From contig PCDA01000007.1 in assembly GCA_002591605.1 (NCBI GenBank), positions 15,815-23,233 of the forward strand: a stretch of DNA of 7,419 nucleotides, given 5' to 3'. The notes under the pieces are model-generated. The model made no database searches and had not been told where the DNA came from. It saw only the letters and a program-made list of their open reading frames with translations. This DNA is from Fidelibacterota bacterium (lineage in GTDB: Bacteria; Marinisomatota; Marinisomatia; SCGC-AAA003-L08; TMED161). Positions 7,101-7,419 of this stretch are shown here, piece by piece. Each line of letters opens with the position of its first letter. Position 1 is the stretch's first letter. Position numbers and translations under genes: made by a program.

Positions 7101-7385
7101 GTTTTTGATATCAAACAATCAGGTACCACAGATGACTATTGGTCAATGTACAAAGGGAACTATCGTAGGACTGGATATAATGAATTCAATGCCCTTTGTG
7201 TTCTTGGTGATTTAAATGTGGATGGTGCTATTGATGTAATTGACATTCTTCAACAAATTAATTTTATCCTTGGTACTTTTGAGCCCAACCTTCAACAACT
7301 ATGTGCATCTGATTTAAATGCAGATGGAACTATTGACTTACTTGATGTTGTACTACTTATTCAAATCGTTCTTAATCAGGTTTAA
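4134..7385 (+). CDS. Secreted M6-family (immune inhibitor A-like) metalloprotease with propeller and dockerin-like tail
   Basis: This is a 1083-residue multidomain exoprotease, likely to degrade extracellular proteins. Residues 1-20 form a signal peptide (cleavage near FSA). A propeptide-like region follows (about 25-120), recognisable from PVELKQPDGSTLHCYASGDE. The catalytic M6 domain (about 128-500) contains HEFCHSLGAPDLY (308-320): His308 and His312 bind zinc, Glu309 is catalytic, and Asp318 is the probable third ligand. A candidate Met-turn is GGWDVM (332-337), and DSNNDGNVD (244-252) is a likely calcium loop. A beta-sandwich region (about 505-625) opens with an EF-hand-like loop at 516-527. 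Eight Asp-rich repeats (about 641-1000) form a probable beta-propeller, closed by YWSMYKGNYRRTGY (1002-1015). The C-terminus (1022-1081) holds two dockerin-type calcium repeats. It is divergent from the membrane-protein gene, and another gene starts 2 bp downstream. Confidence 0.93.
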   Translation: MKIIKTLILLYLLPTLLFSALLYDVPVELKQPDGSTLHCYASGDEYYSRLHDQNDYTITQSNEDGFYYYALLDNQTIVPSIYRADQNYNLAQLGFRKKVMIPQERYLEIRERWWNGVETRDAPTTGTVNNLNVFIRFADEDEFGNARSYYDSYFNNENGPSMKHYFSEVSYDMLTVNTIHYPISSMDSNLSYQDQYPRSYYQPYNAVTNPEGYTDSERTDREHTLLQNAIAFIESEVPDSLIIDSNNDGNVDNVTFLVYGVPGGWADLLWPHRWALYSVVSEIHGKRVWDYNFNMASGPYFSVGTLAHEFCHSLGAPDLYHYYNDSAPVAVGGWDVMDASTDIPQWMSSYIKYRYFNWIELQDASGGGTFELNPLGQTDNNAYRLNSSNPNEYFIIEYRTQEGMYDSNAPGIDSGIVIYRVNDLYNGQGNAQGPPDELYVYRVGGTSTTSGVFASAVFSEEVGRTQFNDSTNPSCFLSDESMGGVNIVDIGSAGDTIEFTVLNLMLLGDYVGISSDSDGDGILNPGESVVLEFVMNNMSDDVTAYGITGQLSSDYGISFPSSTIEFGELDGGQSSFSNFIEVTLSEDIQLGQIPIELEITAEYIQGNDLLFYNDSYTFMLDVSLNQSGFPNETSFPISSSPIMINIDNDNDKEIIIADYDGKVRAYNTDGSVIEDSVYPYQTENQIWGSIASADIDLDEVMDYVVCSKDKHLYLFNELGYIDRYDTDTFLLGTPAIGNIDNDPELEIIIAGYSGGDGRKIIALNHDMTLVSGYSMFIGEKIKKGISLADFNGNGKDDLVFGTDDDNIYLIYDDGTVADGFPYQTGDKIHSSPSILNYEGEHIIIAGSNDNHLYGINSDGSLRFMVEASDNIETSPSFVNYLNNCYIIFGDSDGYLYAVNQDGQMYPYFPIDLGSQIAESVVVSDLNSDSIPDLFFGTQDGKMYAMSITGGLYNQFPIDYPFAYRSAPLIYDLDSDNDLEVIAGTSLSLNVFDIKQSGTTDDYWSMYKGNYRRTGYNEFNALCVLGDLNVDGAIDVIDILQQINFILGTFEPNLQQLCASDLNADGTIDLLDVVLLIQIVLNQV
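6066..7124 (+). repeat. Eight tandem FG-GAP/PQQ-like propeller repeats within the protease
   Basis: Within the protease (residues 645-997), eight repeat units begin near residues 645, 694, 738, 789, 838, 882, 924 and 971, spaced 42-51 residues apart. The pattern is D-x-D/N-x-D, a few residues, a hydrophobic strand (EIIIA, DLVFG, DLFFG), a short acidic turn, then LY-x-x-N-x-D/G. The last unit ends in a W...RTG closing motif. Units five and six keep the strands but lack the acidic calcium loop. The repeats have diverged at DNA level, so this is a protein-level repeat. Confidence 0.75.
7197..7382 (+). other. Dockerin-like C-terminal module of the protease
   Basis: Residues 1022-1083 hold two F-hand calcium motifs: GDLNVDGAIDVID (1025-1037) and SDLNADGTIDLLD (1059-1071). 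Ligand spacing in each is D-x-N-x-D-G-x-x-D-x-x-D. A Cys sits three and two residues before the respective motifs (Cys1022, Cys1057) and could form a disulfide. Each motif is followed by a hydrophobic helix. The module ends the protein, as in type I dockerins. In non-cellulolytic bacteria such modules are common on secreted proteins and may serve surface attachment; no cohesin is visible here. Confidence 0.8.
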
Positions 7386-7387
7386 TT

Positions 7388-7419
7388 ATGAATTTTGATA
7401 TGACATTTATTTATACAAG
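7388..7419 (+). CDS. Start of a downstream gene, cut by the window edge
   Basis: An ATG two bases after the protease stop opens a frame that reads MNFDMTFIYT and is still open at the window end. An AGG lies about 7 nt upstream and could be a weak ribosome-binding site. The close spacing suggests co-transcription with the protease. Ten residues are too few to identify a product. Confidence 0.35.
   Translation, partial: MNFDMTFIYT

Overview
The window is AT-rich, tightly packed and almost entirely coding. It most resembles a marine member of the FCB group, probably Marinimicrobia (SAR406). This is an inference from the large secreted M6 metalloprotease with an Asp-rich propeller and a dockerin-like C-terminus, from overlapping genes, and from the near absence of Shine-Dalgarno sequences. 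No 16S or ribosomal marker is present to confirm it. I see no mobile element, tRNA, rRNA or CRISPR array.

Left block (1-2861, + strand): four overlapping genes that look like one operon. They are a MarR-type repressor, a MutY adenine glycosylase whose C-terminal domain carries a nearly intact Nudix box, a PlsC-type acyltransferase, and a short-chain dehydrogenase that resembles dihydropteridine reductase (QDPR). A perfect 15-bp palindrome sits directly before the marR start, over a TATAAT box. It is the obvious candidate for an autoregulatory operator controlling the whole operon.

Middle block (2871-4083, - strand): a membrane protein of unknown function is followed by an exported methionine sulfoxide reductase B. 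The two genes abut or overlap by 8 nt. They converge on the left operon across only 9 bp. The presence of MutY and MsrB suggests an oxidative-damage theme, but the two lie in separate transcription units.

Right block (4134-7385, + strand): a 1083-residue secreted M6 protease is transcribed divergently from the membrane protein. The 50-bp spacer contains a 13-bp inverted repeat (12 of 13 pairs) and candidate -10 boxes for both directions. A further gene starts 2 bp after the protease stop and runs off the window.

No entirely new system is evident. The points most worth checking are the marR operator with its possible leaderless start, the MutY-Nudix architecture, the QDPR-like enzyme, the MsrB with a Thr at the usual recycling-Cys position, and the sorting role of the protease's dockerin-like tail.
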